Shown: one piece after another, positions 1 through 8,341 of the stretch
Numbering within the stretch: position 1 is the stretch's first letter
Layout: the number at the start of each line of letters is the position of its first letter
Assembly (NCBI RefSeq): GCF_005047355.1
Contig: NZ_SUMC01000023.1
Span: forward strand, 1-64,000
Length of the DNA stretch: 64,000 bases
DNA from: Actinacidiphila oryziradicis
GTDB lineage: Bacteria > Actinomycetota > Actinomycetes > Streptomycetales > Streptomycetaceae
Direction: 5' to 3'
Translations under genes and position numbers: made by a program
The notes under the pieces: generated by a model
What the model was told of the DNA's origin: nothing
The model's input: the letters and a program-made list of their open reading frames with translations, nothing else
The model's database searches: none

Positions 1-94
1 GTGGGCCTCATGAGGAACTTGTACGCGCGGATCATCAGCCCACCCCCCTTCGGTCGAGTTCGGAGATCACCTTACCATCTGTCAGACTTGGCGG

Positions 95-523
95 ATGTCA
101 CCACGCTGGGAGCCGGACCTCGATATTCGCCGAGGAAACCATGTCATCTACCACCTGCACGTGCACTTGGTGTTCGTCACCAAATACCGCCGTGGCGTCT
201 TCGATGACGAGATGCTGACGCGCTGCGAAGCGATCATGCGGGACGTGTGCCAATCCTTCGAGGCCGAGCTTCGCGAGTTCAACGGGGAGGGCGACCGCGT
301 CCACCTGCTCGTGCACTACCCGCCGAAGGTCGCCCTCTCCAAGCTGGTGAACAGTCTCAAGGGCGTCAGCTCCCGGTACCTGCGGGCGGAGTACACCGGC
401 CGGATCAACCCGATCGGCACCGGGTCCGTCCTCTGGTCGCCCTCGTACTTCGCGGGCTCCTGCGGTGGCGCACCGTTGAGCATCGTCAAGGAGTACATCG
501 AGAACCAGAAGCGCCCGGTCTAG
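95..523 (+). CDS. IS200/IS605-type TnpA transposase, HUH motif altered
   Basis: A 142-residue Y1 transposase of the IS200/IS605 kind, which moves single-stranded DNA by a Tyr-mediated cut and rejoin. The N-terminal HLVFVTKYRR block and the C-terminal SIVKEYIENQKRP block are family-typical, and Tyr134 is the expected nucleophile. The metal-binding HUH motif, normally H-V-H, reads R68-V-H70 because codon 296-298 is CGC where CAC is expected, so the enzyme may be inactive. No tnpB accompanies it, as in IS200 proper. A palindrome follows at 591-608. The identification is confident; activity is doubtful. Confidence 0.9.
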   Translation: MSPRWEPDLDIRRGNHVIYHLHVHLVFVTKYRRGVFDDEMLTRCEAIMRDVCQSFEAELREFNGEGDRVHLLVHYPPKVALSKLVNSLKGVSSRYLRAEYTGRINPIGTGSVLWSPSYFAGSCGGAPLSIVKEYIENQKRPV

Positions 524-590
524 CGCTTCGCGCCAGTCGTCGCAGGGAACTCCGCCGCTTCGCGGCTTCGGGCCAAGGATCGCATTCCCG

Positions 591-608
591 CCCGGCCTGA
601 AGGCCGGG
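591..608. repeat. Subterminal hairpin at the right end of the IS200-like element
   Basis: A perfect 8-bp stem (CCCGGCCT / AGGCCGGG) with a two-base loop lies about 70 bp past the transposase stop, where IS200/IS605 elements carry the imperfect palindrome bound by TnpA. The element probably ends near 620, just before an oxidoreductase fragment. The left end could not be placed and may lie before the window. Confidence 0.6.
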
Positions 609-629
609 ATTCCCTGCGAAGATCAGGGG

Positions 630-800
630 ATGGACACCGCAACGCGCCGGCTCGGACTGGCGGCAGGCCAGGTGCCGTTCGTCCCGCGTGTGGAAGGGGC
701 CGGCCGCGTCAGCGCACTGGGCGAGGGCGTGACAGAGCTCGCCGTCGGCGACCGGGTCGCCTGGGCGTACGCGGCCACCGTGCCGTTTGCGCCGGCCGGC
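630..800 (+). pseudogene. Fragment of a zinc-type alcohol dehydrogenase / quinone oxidoreductase
   Basis: About 55 codons match the N-terminal GroES-like fold of medium-chain dehydrogenase/reductases (quinone oxidoreductase type). The stretch PFVPRVEGAGRVSALGEG followed by VTELAVGDRVAWAY is typical of that family. The match stops near 800 and no NAD(P)-binding domain follows. The 5' part is missing at the IS boundary, so the IS may have inserted into or beside this gene. A remnant, not a working enzyme. Between 800 and 948 nothing recognisable was seen. Confidence 0.65.
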
Positions 801-948
801 TGTATTGCGGGGAGACCAACTTCGTCCCCGGCCCATCCGTGCGGCAGTGGACCAGATACCCGGCCAAGGCCGCACGACCAGCCGATAGCGCAGAAGCCGG
901 TGGAGAATGGTCACCGGTCCGGACGACTGAGCCGGCGGCGCGGTGTTC

Positions 949-2436
949 TCAGGCGACCCAGTGCGGTCGTCGGGTAGCGGACGAGAGTGGGAGGCCATCG
1001 GCGAGCGCTGCGGCCATCCGGTGCACAGCCTCGCGCAGGGTGTCGGGGGGCGTTGTGTAGGGCATGCGGAGGCGCTGTTCGAAGATGCCCGGGTCGGTGG
1101 CGAAGTAGGCACCGCCCTCGATCCGCACGCCGTAGTCCAGTGCCCGCTCGGCCAGCGCCGAGGCGATGGGCTCGCCCAGGTCGACCCACAGTGACAGACC
1201 GCCGGGTGGCAGCTGCCAGGTCCACTGCGGGATGCGCTCGGACAGAGCGGCGGCCAGGGCCGCACGCTGCACGCGCATCTGTTCCAGGCGTGGCGGCAAC
1301 AGTTCTGCGGCCCGAGCCAGGAGGGCGAGGGCCAGGAGTTGGTCGAGGACCGAGCCGCCCAAGTCGGTGGCGATCCGCTGGCCGGCGAGTTCGGTCACGA
1401 GCCGCGAGGGGGCGCGGAGCCAGCCAATGCGCAGACCACCCCAGTAGGTCTTGCTCATCGAGCCGATGGTGATGACCTGGCCGGTTCCACCGGGCGTGGC
1501 ATGGGAGGCGAAGGGCGGCGGGGCGGGGACGTCGAGGGCGAGGTCGGCCAGGGTCTCGTCGATGACCAGCCAGGTGCCGGAGCGTTGAGCGGCGCCCAGG
1601 ACGCGGACGCGGTCTTGCTCGGGCATGAGGCAGCCGGTCGGATTGTGGAAGTCGGGGATCAGACAGGCTAGTTGGGGCACCACCTGGCGCAAGGTCGATT
1701 CGACGATCTCGATATCCCAGCCGGTATCGGTCACGGGGACCGACACGGTGCGCAGCCGGGCGCGGCGCATGGCCTCCAGGGCGTTCGGGTAGGACGGATT
1801 CTCCACCATGACCCGGTCGCCGGGGCGGCACAGCAGCCCTATGACAAGCGAGAGTGCGTGCTGAGCGCCGGAGGTCACCAGGATCTGTTCGGGCATGGTG
1901 GCCAGTCCCCGCTGGGTGAAACGCTCGGCGATGGCGGCGCGCAGTTCCGGAAGGCCGTAAGGGTGGTAGCCGGGAGTGTGCGCGTGCTCGGCCAGCCGAG
2001 GGGTGACCTGGACGAGAGCATCGGTTAGCGTCTGCCCTGGCAGTCCGGGGGCGGCCCTGGCCAGGTCGATCGCGGTGTCCTGGGGCCCGAGGAGCCGCGT
2101 GATGCCGCTGGGAGTACGGCCCTCGGGCAGGGCCGTCCAGGTACCGGAACCCTGGCGGCTGTGCGCGTAGCCGCTCTCGCGCAGCAGGTCGTACACGGCG
2201 GTGATGGTGGCCCTGCTGGTGTTCAGGGCTGCGGCCAGCTCCCTCTCGGCGGGGAGTCTGACGTGCAACGCGATCCGCCCGTCCAGCACCAGCGCGCTGA
2301 TCGCCTGGGCCAGGTGGCGGTAGGCCGGTCTCCTTCCCACCGGGTCGGGCAGCAAAGCGGCGAGCTGCCGGCCCCCCAGCGTCCGCTCCGCGCGGTCCAC
2401 CCTGTCCACGGGCCGGAACGGAATCGAGTAGGCCAT
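949..2436 (-). CDS. MocR-family regulator (GntR HTH fused to aminotransferase-like domain)
   Basis: A 495-residue protein of usual MocR length. Residues about 35-100 form a GntR winged helix (LPAERELAAALNTSRATI). The rest is a fold-type I aminotransferase-like domain with the PLP-binding lysine in GSMSKTYWGGLRIGW and the DFHNPTG motif. MocR proteins use PLP as an effector and often control vitamin B6, amino acid or GABA genes. ATG at 2436 follows a GGGAGAG ribosome site. It is divergent from a racemase-family gene, the probable target, with ATTGGC-type repeats between them. A second MocR lies at 52951-54444. Confidence 0.93.
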   Translation of the reverse strand: MAYSIPFRPVDRVDRAERTLGGRQLAALLPDPVGRRPAYRHLAQAISALVLDGRIALHVRLPAERELAAALNTSRATITAVYDLLRESGYAHSRQGSGTWTALPEGRTPSGITRLLGPQDTAIDLARAAPGLPGQTLTDALVQVTPRLAEHAHTPGYHPYGLPELRAAIAERFTQRGLATMPEQILVTSGAQHALSLVIGLLCRPGDRVMVENPSYPNALEAMRRARLRTVSVPVTDTGWDIEIVESTLRQVVPQLACLIPDFHNPTGCLMPEQDRVRVLGAAQRSGTWLVIDETLADLALDVPAPPPFASHATPGGTGQVITIGSMSKTYWGGLRIGWLRAPSRLVTELAGQRIATDLGGSVLDQLLALALLARAAELLPPRLEQMRVQRAALAAALSERIPQWTWQLPPGGLSLWVDLGEPIASALAERALDYGVRIEGGAYFATDPGIFEQRLRMPYTTPPDTLREAVHRMAAALADGLPLSSATRRPHWVA

Positions 2437-2450
2437 ACCACTCTCCCGGG

Positions 2451-2497
2451 ATTGGCCATGCTATCGAAGCCAATCACTGTACAGACTCGCTGCCAAT
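2451..2497. promoter_or_regulatory. Putative MocR operator: ATTGGC inverted and GCCAAT direct repeats
   Basis: The short divergent interval between the MocR gene and the racemase holds ATTGGC at 2451-2456, its inverse GCCAAT at 2469-2474, and another GCCAAT at 2492-2497, 23 bp further on. MocR regulators typically bind two direct repeats plus an inverted one between divergent promoters. The block ATTGGCCATG (2451-2460) recurs upstream of the second MocR gene at 54468-54477. Binding is inferred from pattern and position. Confidence 0.5.
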
Positions 2498-2532
2498 GGC
2501 ATTGAGGCATGAGCACACCGGAGGCGACTGGC

Positions 2533-3414
2533 ATGGAGCCGGAGATCACGGATCGCTACGAGCGCGAACTTCACCACGGCGACGAGGAACGCGCCGCAGC
2601 GGCACTGGCACCGATATATGGCGACCGGGTGAAGATCGCGCTCATGGACGCCGGAATCGGACTGCTGGCGGCCGCCGCCGCGGTACGCCGTCTGCGCCCG
2701 GACGCCGCTCTCGTCCTCTCCTCGGACCCCGACGGCATGCCCTGGGGACCGCGCACCCCGGAGGACGTCACGGCCCGCGCCCTCGCCGCCGCCGAAGCGG
2801 CCGCCGCGCACCGCCCGGACGCGCTGATCGTCGCCTGCAACACCGCCTCCGTGCACGCTCTGCCCGCCCTGCGCGCCCGGCTGGAACCGGACCTGCCGGT
2901 CATCGGCACGGTCCCGGCGATCAAGCCGGCCGCCGCGGGCGGCGGACCCGTCGCCATTTGGGCGACCCCCGCCACCACCGGCAGCCCCTACCAGCGCGGT
3001 CTCATCCGGGAGTTCGCCGACGGCGTGGCCGTCACCGAGGTGCCGTGCCCCGGCCTGGCCGACGCCGTCGAGTACGCGGACGAGGCGGCCGTCGCCCTAG
3101 CGGTCGCCGCCGCAGCGGAGCGCACTCCGGACGATGTAAGGGCCATCGTCCTGGGCTGCACCCATTACGAACTCGTCGCGGAGCGCATCCGCGCGGCCGT
3201 GCAGCGGCCCGGTCTGCCGCCGCTCGTGCTGCACGGCTCGGCCGGTGCGGTCGCCGCCCAGGCACTGCGCCGGATCGGCGAGCCGCCCGCCCCCGAGGCA
3301 CCCGCTGAGGGCACCCTGACCGTGATCCTCAGCGGGCGTGAGGCGCCGCTTCCGGCACCGGCGTTGGCGTACGCCGAGGGCCGGCTGCTGCAGGCCGTCA
3401 GCCCCGCGCGCTGA
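2533..3414 (+). CDS. Aspartate/glutamate racemase family protein (MurI-like)
   Basis: Member of the cofactor-independent Asp/Glu racemase superfamily. The two catalytic-cysteine segments are visible: ALIVACNTASVHALPAL in the N-terminal half and VLGCTHYELV in the C-terminal half, both glutamate-racemase-like. The N-terminus (MEPEITDRYERELHHG) is unusual for MurI, so the substrate may not be glutamate. ATG 2533 is preferred because GGAGG lies at 2520-2524 with 8-nt spacing; an in-frame ATG at 2509 has a poorer site. Its position divergent from a MocR regulator suggests PLP- or amino-acid-linked control. Confidence 0.85.
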   Translation: MEPEITDRYERELHHGDEERAAAALAPIYGDRVKIALMDAGIGLLAAAAAVRRLRPDAALVLSSDPDGMPWGPRTPEDVTARALAAAEAAAAHRPDALIVACNTASVHALPALRARLEPDLPVIGTVPAIKPAAAGGGPVAIWATPATTGSPYQRGLIREFADGVAVTEVPCPGLADAVEYADEAAVALAVAAAAERTPDDVRAIVLGCTHYELVAERIRAAVQRPGLPPLVLHGSAGAVAAQALRRIGEPPAPEAPAEGTLTVILSGREAPLPAPALAYAEGRLLQAVSPAR

Positions 3415-3935
3415 ACGTCCGCCGTGGCGGGTGAGGTCGATGTCGGCCGGTGGCCCCCCGCTCCGTACCTCGGCGATGATGCGCGCCTGGCGGATCTCTT
3501 CGGGAGTCTCGCCGCCGCTGTCCTGCTCGCACCAGGCGACGGGGCAAGCCAGGTAGGTCCCCTCAGCTGCCCCGGTCGGCCCTTGCTGCGACCATGTCCA
3601 CACCGACAGGCTCCCCACAAATTGGACACGATCACGGCTGGTCAGCACCTCGCCGCGGCCACCGCCCTGCCGAAGGCCATGGCAAGACGGAGCGGCTGCG
3701 CCGAACAGCTTCGCGAGTGCGGCCTGCGGCCGTCCGACACCGCGCTGCATGCCATGTCCGCATCTGTGGGCCACACGACCTTAGGGCTATGGCCAGGCGG
3801 GCACCAAGCGGCCGAAACTGGACCCAGTGGCCGGCGGACCTGCGGATCGTCCCCTGCCCATCACCTACAGCGCCTCGCCGCTGTGGACCTGCGCCCGATC
3901 GCCGAGTACAAGCCCAAGGCCCCGAGGAAGACCAC
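3415..3935. other. No confident gene; eroded sequence
   Basis: Open frames exist on both strands but none has a good start or recognisable product. A plus-strand frame ending in RPIAEYKPKAPRKTT stops at 3939 in a GTGA overlap with the next gene, which hints at the tail of a lost upstream partner. A minus-strand stretch around 3440-3560 (TYLACPVAWCEQDSGGETPE) also looks coding-like but has no identifiable start. Confidence 0.4.
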
Positions 3936-4247
3936 GTGAGCGACACCGCCGAGATCCCGTACGGCCGCTGCGCCCGCTGCAACCGCGTCGTGCCCCTCCG
4001 GGACGGCACCTCCGCCCCGCACGACTCCCAGCCGCCGCTGCGCACCTACTGCTACGGCTCCAACGAGGTTTTCGCGGAGGTAGAGCAACCCGACCCCGGC
4101 GGGCAGGGCTGTCCACGACACGGGGACTGGTACCTGGAGACGATGCCCTGCACCTGCACCCCCAGGCCTGCGGCCCAAGCCCCGCAGTCGCCTCTCGCTG
4201 AGCCGTGGGTACTGATCGGCTCCACCGAGACCGACAGGGCCGCTTGA
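3936..4247 (+). CDS. Small cysteine-rich hypothetical protein
   Basis: A 103-residue protein starting at GTG 3936, with GAGGA about 8 bases upstream and a GTGA overlap with the stop of the preceding frame, suggesting translational coupling to something now degraded. Cysteines come in pairs (CARCNR, TYCYG, GCPRHGDW, PCTCTP), consistent with a zinc-ribbon-like fold. I do not recognise the family. Neighbours are broken genes, so this may be a survivor of an integrated element. Confidence 0.5.
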   Translation: MSDTAEIPYGRCARCNRVVPLRDGTSAPHDSQPPLRTYCYGSNEVFAEVEQPDPGGQGCPRHGDWYLETMPCTCTPRPAAQAPQSPLAEPWVLIGSTETDRAA

Positions 4248-4260
4248 TCTTGTTCAGTGC

Positions 4261-4515
4261 ATGCCCAGCGCCGACTGGCCCGCCTACATGCAGGGCCTCA
4301 TCGACCGCGGCGCGATCCGCCCCCAGTAGCTGGCCGTGCACGGCATGACGAGCCTCATGCCGGCACTCCAACTCCCCGCGACAGACTGGGACGGCAAGAC
4401 CGTCGATGCGCCGCCCCTTCATCGGACGCTCGCGAACGCCCGTTACGACCGGATCGTCGGCGAGGCGGCCCGGTGCGCCTGGGCGCGCACACCAGCAAGG
4501 GACTGGGCTCGCTGA
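4261..4515 (+). pseudogene. Hypothetical ORF interrupted by an in-frame TAG
   Basis: One frame reads MPSADWPAYMQGLIDRGAIR then PQ, a TAG stop at 4327-4329, and continues coding-like (LPATDWDGKTVDAPPLHRT, RYDRIVGEAARCAWAR) to TGA at 4513-4515. A single C-to-T change in a CAG codon would explain the stop. No good ribosome site precedes the ATG, so it may also lack its 5' end. Function unknown; it follows the Cys-rich gene by 13 bp on the same strand. Confidence 0.4.
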
Positions 4516-4643
4516 TGCGCGAGCCGGCGCAGGTCAGTACAGGACAGTGGCGTAGGCCAGTGGCGACGGCAGGTGCGCGAGCCGACGCCAGAGCCACCCC
4601 CGGCGACGGCTGCTGCGGTCCGCCGGGCTTGCCCGAAGCCGGT

Positions 4644-5420
4644 TCACGCGAATCTGACGCTGCGCTCCTGCCAGCCGCTGAAACTGCCGTCGGATGCCAA
4701 CTGGTTGAAGAGGATCCGTGCGTCGGGGGCCCTGGCGAACAGCAGCAGTCCCTCTCCCTGCCGGGTGGCCGATGGTGCGGCGTCAACGGTGAGTTCTCCC
4801 GGTATCTCCTGCCAGCCGCTGAACGACCGATCGGGCGCGACCCGGTTGACGAGGATCCGGCCCTCGGGCGAGGTCGCGAACACCACCGCCTCGTCGCCCA
4901 GCGTGGCCGCCGCCGGTGCGGTCCGGGTGAGCAGGCCACCAGGGACCTCCTGCCAGCCGGTGAAGCCGCCGTCGGCCGCCACCTCGTTGAAGACGATCCG
5001 GCGGTCCTCCGCCACGGCGAAGACGAAGAGGACCTCCCCGGCCTCCGCAGCCGTCGGCGGGGAGCTGCTCACCAGTGAGAAGGTCTCGACCATCGACACG
5101 GACGGCACGGTGCTGGGCAGCGGCCTGACGGCGATGATGTCCCAGTCCCCGAGTGTCAGCGCCTGGACGTCGAACACCACCTCCACGCCGTGCCCCCCGT
5201 CGGTCCGCACAAGCTCCTCCTTGCGCAAGGCGATGGCCTCGGCGATGGATGACGCGGCCTCGGTCATGGTCGGGCCAGCGGCCGGCACGATCACGGCGGC
5301 TTTGACGACCTTCTCCTGGATCACCGGGACCGGCTCAGCCGCGTCCTTGATCTGCTCCACGTCCGAGTGGGAGAAGTCGACGGCGATTCCGGGATCTTTC
5401 GTCGCTCTGATCTGGGCCAT
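4644..5420 (-). CDS. Repeat protein resembling lectin-type beta-propeller blades
   Basis: A 258-residue protein without a clear signal peptide. The N-terminal 120 residues are unassigned. The C-terminal half has three repeats of about 45 residues, each with a hydrophobic strand, an R/D-I-x-x-N motif and the blade signature GWQE (GGFTGWQEVPGG, RSFSGWQEIPGE, GSFSGWQERS). Such blades occur in PLL-like and fungal fucose-binding lectin propellers, so sugar binding is possible. Three blades are too few to close a propeller: it may oligomerise or be C-terminally shortened, ending just after the third GWQE. ATG 5420 is the first start. Confidence 0.6.
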   Translation of the reverse strand: MAQIRATKDPGIAVDFSHSDVEQIKDAAEPVPVIQEKVVKAAVIVPAAGPTMTEAASSIAEAIALRKEELVRTDGGHGVEVVFDVQALTLGDWDIIAVRPLPSTVPSVSMVETFSLVSSSPPTAAEAGEVLFVFAVAEDRRIVFNEVAADGGFTGWQEVPGGLLTRTAPAAATLGDEAVVFATSPEGRILVNRVAPDRSFSGWQEIPGELTVDAAPSATRQGEGLLLFARAPDARILFNQLASDGSFSGWQERSVRFA

Positions 5421-5670
5421 GGGAACCCCCGATAGGGAGTCGATGGAGCCATATGTCGATATGGCATCGAAGGCCAGTCCTACCGGACTGGCGTGGTACC
5501 GGGCCTGCCTCCGGGGCCGTTCCTCGCGGGCCCCAGGGAAGGCAGGACGCTCGGCTGTTGCAGCCCGGGGGCGTCGTCGTGCCCGCCCGGGCTCCGTGGC
5601 TGCGGGTAAGCCCGAGGCATCCCCGGGCCGTCCCCGACCTCGGGCCTGCCCGTCGGCTGTTCTCTGCCCC

Positions 5671-5742
5671 TCACGGAGGGTGATGACGGTGGTTCGCCTT
5701 GTGCTTGCGCCGCATGCGCCTCTTACGTGTGCGTTTGGACAT
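5671..5742 (-). CDS. bL37-like small ribosomal protein (23 residues)
   Basis: A very short, highly basic protein: MSKRTRKRR, another basic stretch, then KANH and an HHPP end. Actinobacterial 50S protein bL37, about 24 residues, has the same Arg/Lys-rich start and an ANHGKRPN-type end, so this is probably a homologue with a changed C-terminus. The ribosome site is excellent: GGAGGG, eight bases before ATG at 5742. It stands alone, with the lectin-like gene downstream on the same strand. It may be a second copy of a core gene. Confidence 0.7.
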   Translation of the reverse strand: MSKRTRKRRMRRKHKANHRHHPP

Positions 5743-6124
5743 CGGTACTACCCTCCGTCCCGCCGTACCGGCTGGGAAGCCGGGCCCGGGTCGGGCCCGA
5801 TCTACACCCCTTGTACCCGGGAGTCGCCCGCTGTCACCCCGTGGCGTGCCCCTTGTGCCTGACCGGCCAGGGTCTGGGAGCACTGAGCCATGTCTCCCCG
5901 GTCATCTGACTCGTTAGCTCTACCTCGGATCCGGCCCGGCTGGACCTGCGCAGTCGCCAGACAGTGGCATGGAAGGCGGTGGCGATCCGCGTGTGGGCGG
6001 CGGGTGGGGGGAGAGCCGCTGACGATGTTGCCCCGACTCGGTCCGGATGCGCCAGGCGTTTGCGCGTGCCGTCGGTGCCCGCCGGAGGCGAACTACATAG
6101 CGGTAGTACCTCGCACCCGCACAT
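5743..6124. other. Intergenic region upstream of the bL37-like gene
   Basis: About 380 bp with no supported gene on either strand. It must hold the promoter of the bL37-like gene, but no clear -10/-35 pair or Zur-type palindrome was seen. The haloperoxidase remnant ends abruptly at its right border, so this may be a rearrangement junction. Confidence 0.4.
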
Positions 6125-6781
6125 TCAGTGAGCGCCGGGATAGGACGGGTCCGGGGGAGTCGCCAGGAGGGGCGTCCAGTGGGGATCGCCGACGATGCGC
6201 GGGTTGTAGTGCGCACCACCGAGCCGGATGGCCGTGACGGGCCGCCACTGACGGTAGTGGTATTTGGCCTCGTACAGCGCGATCGCGGTGTCGGCGAGGG
6301 AGAGGTCGAGGTCGGCGAAGACCTTCACCGTCTTTCCCAGGCTTGCGTTCTGGGAGGTGACCAGGCCCTGCGCGACCTGGTTCCAGACGTTCCAGACGGG
6401 GGGCCGCGTACCAGAACTTCGCGGCCGCGCTCTGATCGGAAGCGCGGATGGTACTGGTGTTTGCCCCAACCTCTCGACCTCGTTCAGGGCGGTGGCGTAG
6501 GCGGGGCTGCTGACCGGCGGGGGCGCCGGCGGGCGGAACTGCTGTCCGCTTGCCAGGGTGAACGGCGTGACCGAGCCCCAGCGGGTGAACACCGGCGGCG
6601 GAAAGCGGGGCGGGGCGGGCCGGTAGTCGCCCGGTTGGGTGCCTGGGACGAACGGCCGGGGCTCGGCCGGGGATCTGTGAGCGGACCGCAGGGCGGTCAG
6701 CCGCCGGGCGACGGCGGCTCCCGCTGCGGCCGTCCTGCTTGCCCTGTCCGTCGGGCGATACGCGCAGGGAGGCGGCATGGC
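6125..6781 (-). pseudogene. Truncated, twice-frameshifted vanadium-dependent haloperoxidase
   Basis: The minus strand encodes the middle of a vanadium-dependent haloperoxidase / PAP2-fold enzyme: PFVPGTQPGDYRPAPPRFP, PVWNVWNQVAQGLVTSQNAS, LADTAIALYEAKYHYRQWRP and DPSYPGAH, where the reading stops at TGA (6125). The rest of the active site beyond PSYPGAH is gone, and so is the normal N-terminus. Between the C run at 6464-6467 and the G run at 6398-6403 the conserved segment DQSAAAKFWYAAP is read only in another frame, so two compensating one-base indels are present. Confidence 0.85.
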
Positions 6782-6902
6782 TCCGCGAGAGCCGAGGTGA
6801 TGCGCGACGCGGTCTGTGGTCAGGCGGGCCCGCGGGCGGACGCCGGCCGGTGCGGTCGGGGACGTGCGCCGAAGGGACGGTCGTGGGCGGGATCCTGATC
6901 GG

Positions 6903-7352
6903 TCAGTGCCCCGTGATGGTGCCGGGCCGCAGCCGGCGGGGGGCGTCCTTCTGCGGCCGGGCATGGCGGCGTTGTCGGATCGCGGCTGCCTGCCAGACCA
7001 CAACGAGCAGCAGGGTGCCGGTCTCGGCCACCATGCTGAGCAGGGCCTGTGGGGCCGGCTGCAGACCGTGTTCGGTAAACCCGAACACGCCGACGGTGCG
7101 TGAGGCGGTGAATCCGGCGAGCGCGCCGAGCGCCACGCCGGCGGCAGCGGCCCTCAGCAGCAGCGGTGCGGCGATCAGGATCAGGACGGCGACCGCGAAG
7201 GAGGCGCTTGCCTGGAGCAGGAACAGCGCGCCGACGACGTGGACGAAGCGGTACTCATCGAGGTAGAGCCGGGCGTGGATGTACCCGCTTGCGGCGAGCG
7301 TGACGGCGATCGCCAGACGCAGCGCCGGGGCGAGAGCCCTGTGAGTGTTCAT
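6903..7352 (-). CDS. Small four-helix membrane protein
   Basis: A 149-residue integral membrane protein with about four hydrophobic helices and a basic C-terminal tail. Its ATG (7352) overlaps the stop of the metallophosphoesterase gene as ATGA, making it the last gene of a three-gene operon with a cupredoxin lipoprotein. I do not recognise the family. The motif IHARLYLDEYRFVHVVGALF near the first loop is His-rich at the predicted outer face, which could suit a role with the copper protein, but that is inference. Confidence 0.75.
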   Translation of the reverse strand: MNTHRALAPALRLAIAVTLAASGYIHARLYLDEYRFVHVVGALFLLQASASFAVAVLILIAAPLLLRAAAAGVALGALAGFTASRTVGVFGFTEHGLQPAPQALLSMVAETGTLLLVVVWQAAAIRQRRHARPQKDAPRRLRPGTITGH

Positions 7353-8341
7353 GCCAGCCTCTCATCCTTGACCGCCAGCGCCCGGGTGCCCCGCCGGTAG
7401 CCGACGGTGCGGATGCCGAGTGCGCCCTTGAGCTGCCTGGCGGGCACGACCTGCGGGGTCGGGGCAGGGCCATGACCTGGTTTGGGCAGTGGGTAGGCGG
7501 TGGGAGCGGCGGAGTGGAAGGTGATGTTGCCCTCGGTCTTGGTGAACAACTGGTGGACGTGCCCGTTGAGGCAGGTGACCGAGGAGAAGCGGCGCAGGAG
7601 CGCGAGGACCTGCAGAGCGTCATCCGTGCTCCAGCCCCACTTCGGATACATGGCGAACAGCGGGATGTGGCTGAACACCACGACGGGGGTGTCGGACGAC
7701 AGTCCCGCGACGTCCTTGCGGACGAATTCGATCTGTTCCTTGCCCAGGTGTCCGAGCCTCTCCAGGCTCAGGGTGTTGACCAGTGCGATGAAATGCACGC
7801 CGTGGGTGTCGAAGCTGTACCAGCCGTCGCCCAGCGTGCCCTCGCCGAACGTCCGCCGGTAGGCGCGGCCGACGTCGCCGATGGAGTCGTGCTCGCCGGG
7901 CACGGTGAACACCCGGTCCGTGCGCAGGCCGGTCATCATCTGCCTGACCTGGTCGAACTGGCCCGCCGTGGACAGGTGGGTCAGGTCACCGCTGTGCATG
8001 ACGAAGTCGGGCCTGAATCCTAGGGAGTTGACCTGGTTGATCGCCTCGGTGAACGACCCGGCCACATCCATGTTCGCCGGACCCTGGAAGCCGATGTGGC
8101 TGTCGGAGACCTGCACGAACCGCAGCGCGCCGCTGCCTTCCGCGGCTGCCGCCCCGAAAGCGGCGTTGCGGTTGTCGGCGACATGGCTGATCACCTCTCC
8201 CCCGGCCACGGTCAGGACCACGGCCCCGCCGAACCATCCTGCGTGCCTGATGAGTTGACGCCTGGTCATCCCGTGTTCGTCGGTCGCCTGCTCGAAGTCG
8301 GCGCCCGGTGCCTCGTCGCGCCCGTCGGGGTGGTCGGTCAT
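7349..8341 (-). CDS. Tat-exported metallophosphoesterase
   Basis: A 330-residue calcineurin-like phosphoesterase. The twin-arginine signal MTRRQLIRHAGWFGGAVVLT starts at residue 25. Metal ligands are D80-x-H82, GD119, GEHD 149-152, H225 and G-H261-x-H263, all in family order, so a dinuclear metal centre is complete. Substrate unknown; it should act outside the membrane. Start ATG 8341 overlaps the cupredoxin stop (ATGA), and its own stop overlaps the next start, so three genes are translationally coupled. Confidence 0.92.
   Translation of the reverse strand: MTDHPDGRDEAPGADFEQATDEHGMTRRQLIRHAGWFGGAVVLTVAGGEVISHVADNRNAAFGAAAAEGSGALRFVQVSDSHIGFQGPANMDVAGSFTEAINQVNSLGFRPDFVMHSGDLTHLSTAGQFDQVRQMMTGLRTDRVFTVPGEHDSIGDVGRAYRRTFGEGTLGDGWYSFDTHGVHFIALVNTLSLERLGHLGKEQIEFVRKDVAGLSSDTPVVVFSHIPLFAMYPKWGWSTDDALQVLALLRRFSSVTCLNGHVHQLFTKTEGNITFHSAAPTAYPLPKPGHGPAPTPQVVPARQLKGALGIRTVGYRRGTRALAVKDERLA

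Noticed and set aside
3097..3774. Minus-strand frame with TYLACPVAWCEQDSGGETPE
   Set aside because: Coding-like in the middle but overlaps the racemase gene and has no plausible start; left as eroded sequence.
5834..6124. Minus-strand 96-codon frame just after the haloperoxidase remnant
   Set aside because: Tested as the missing C-terminus of the haloperoxidase; no expected motif (GQH, LDHEAG type) appears in any frame.
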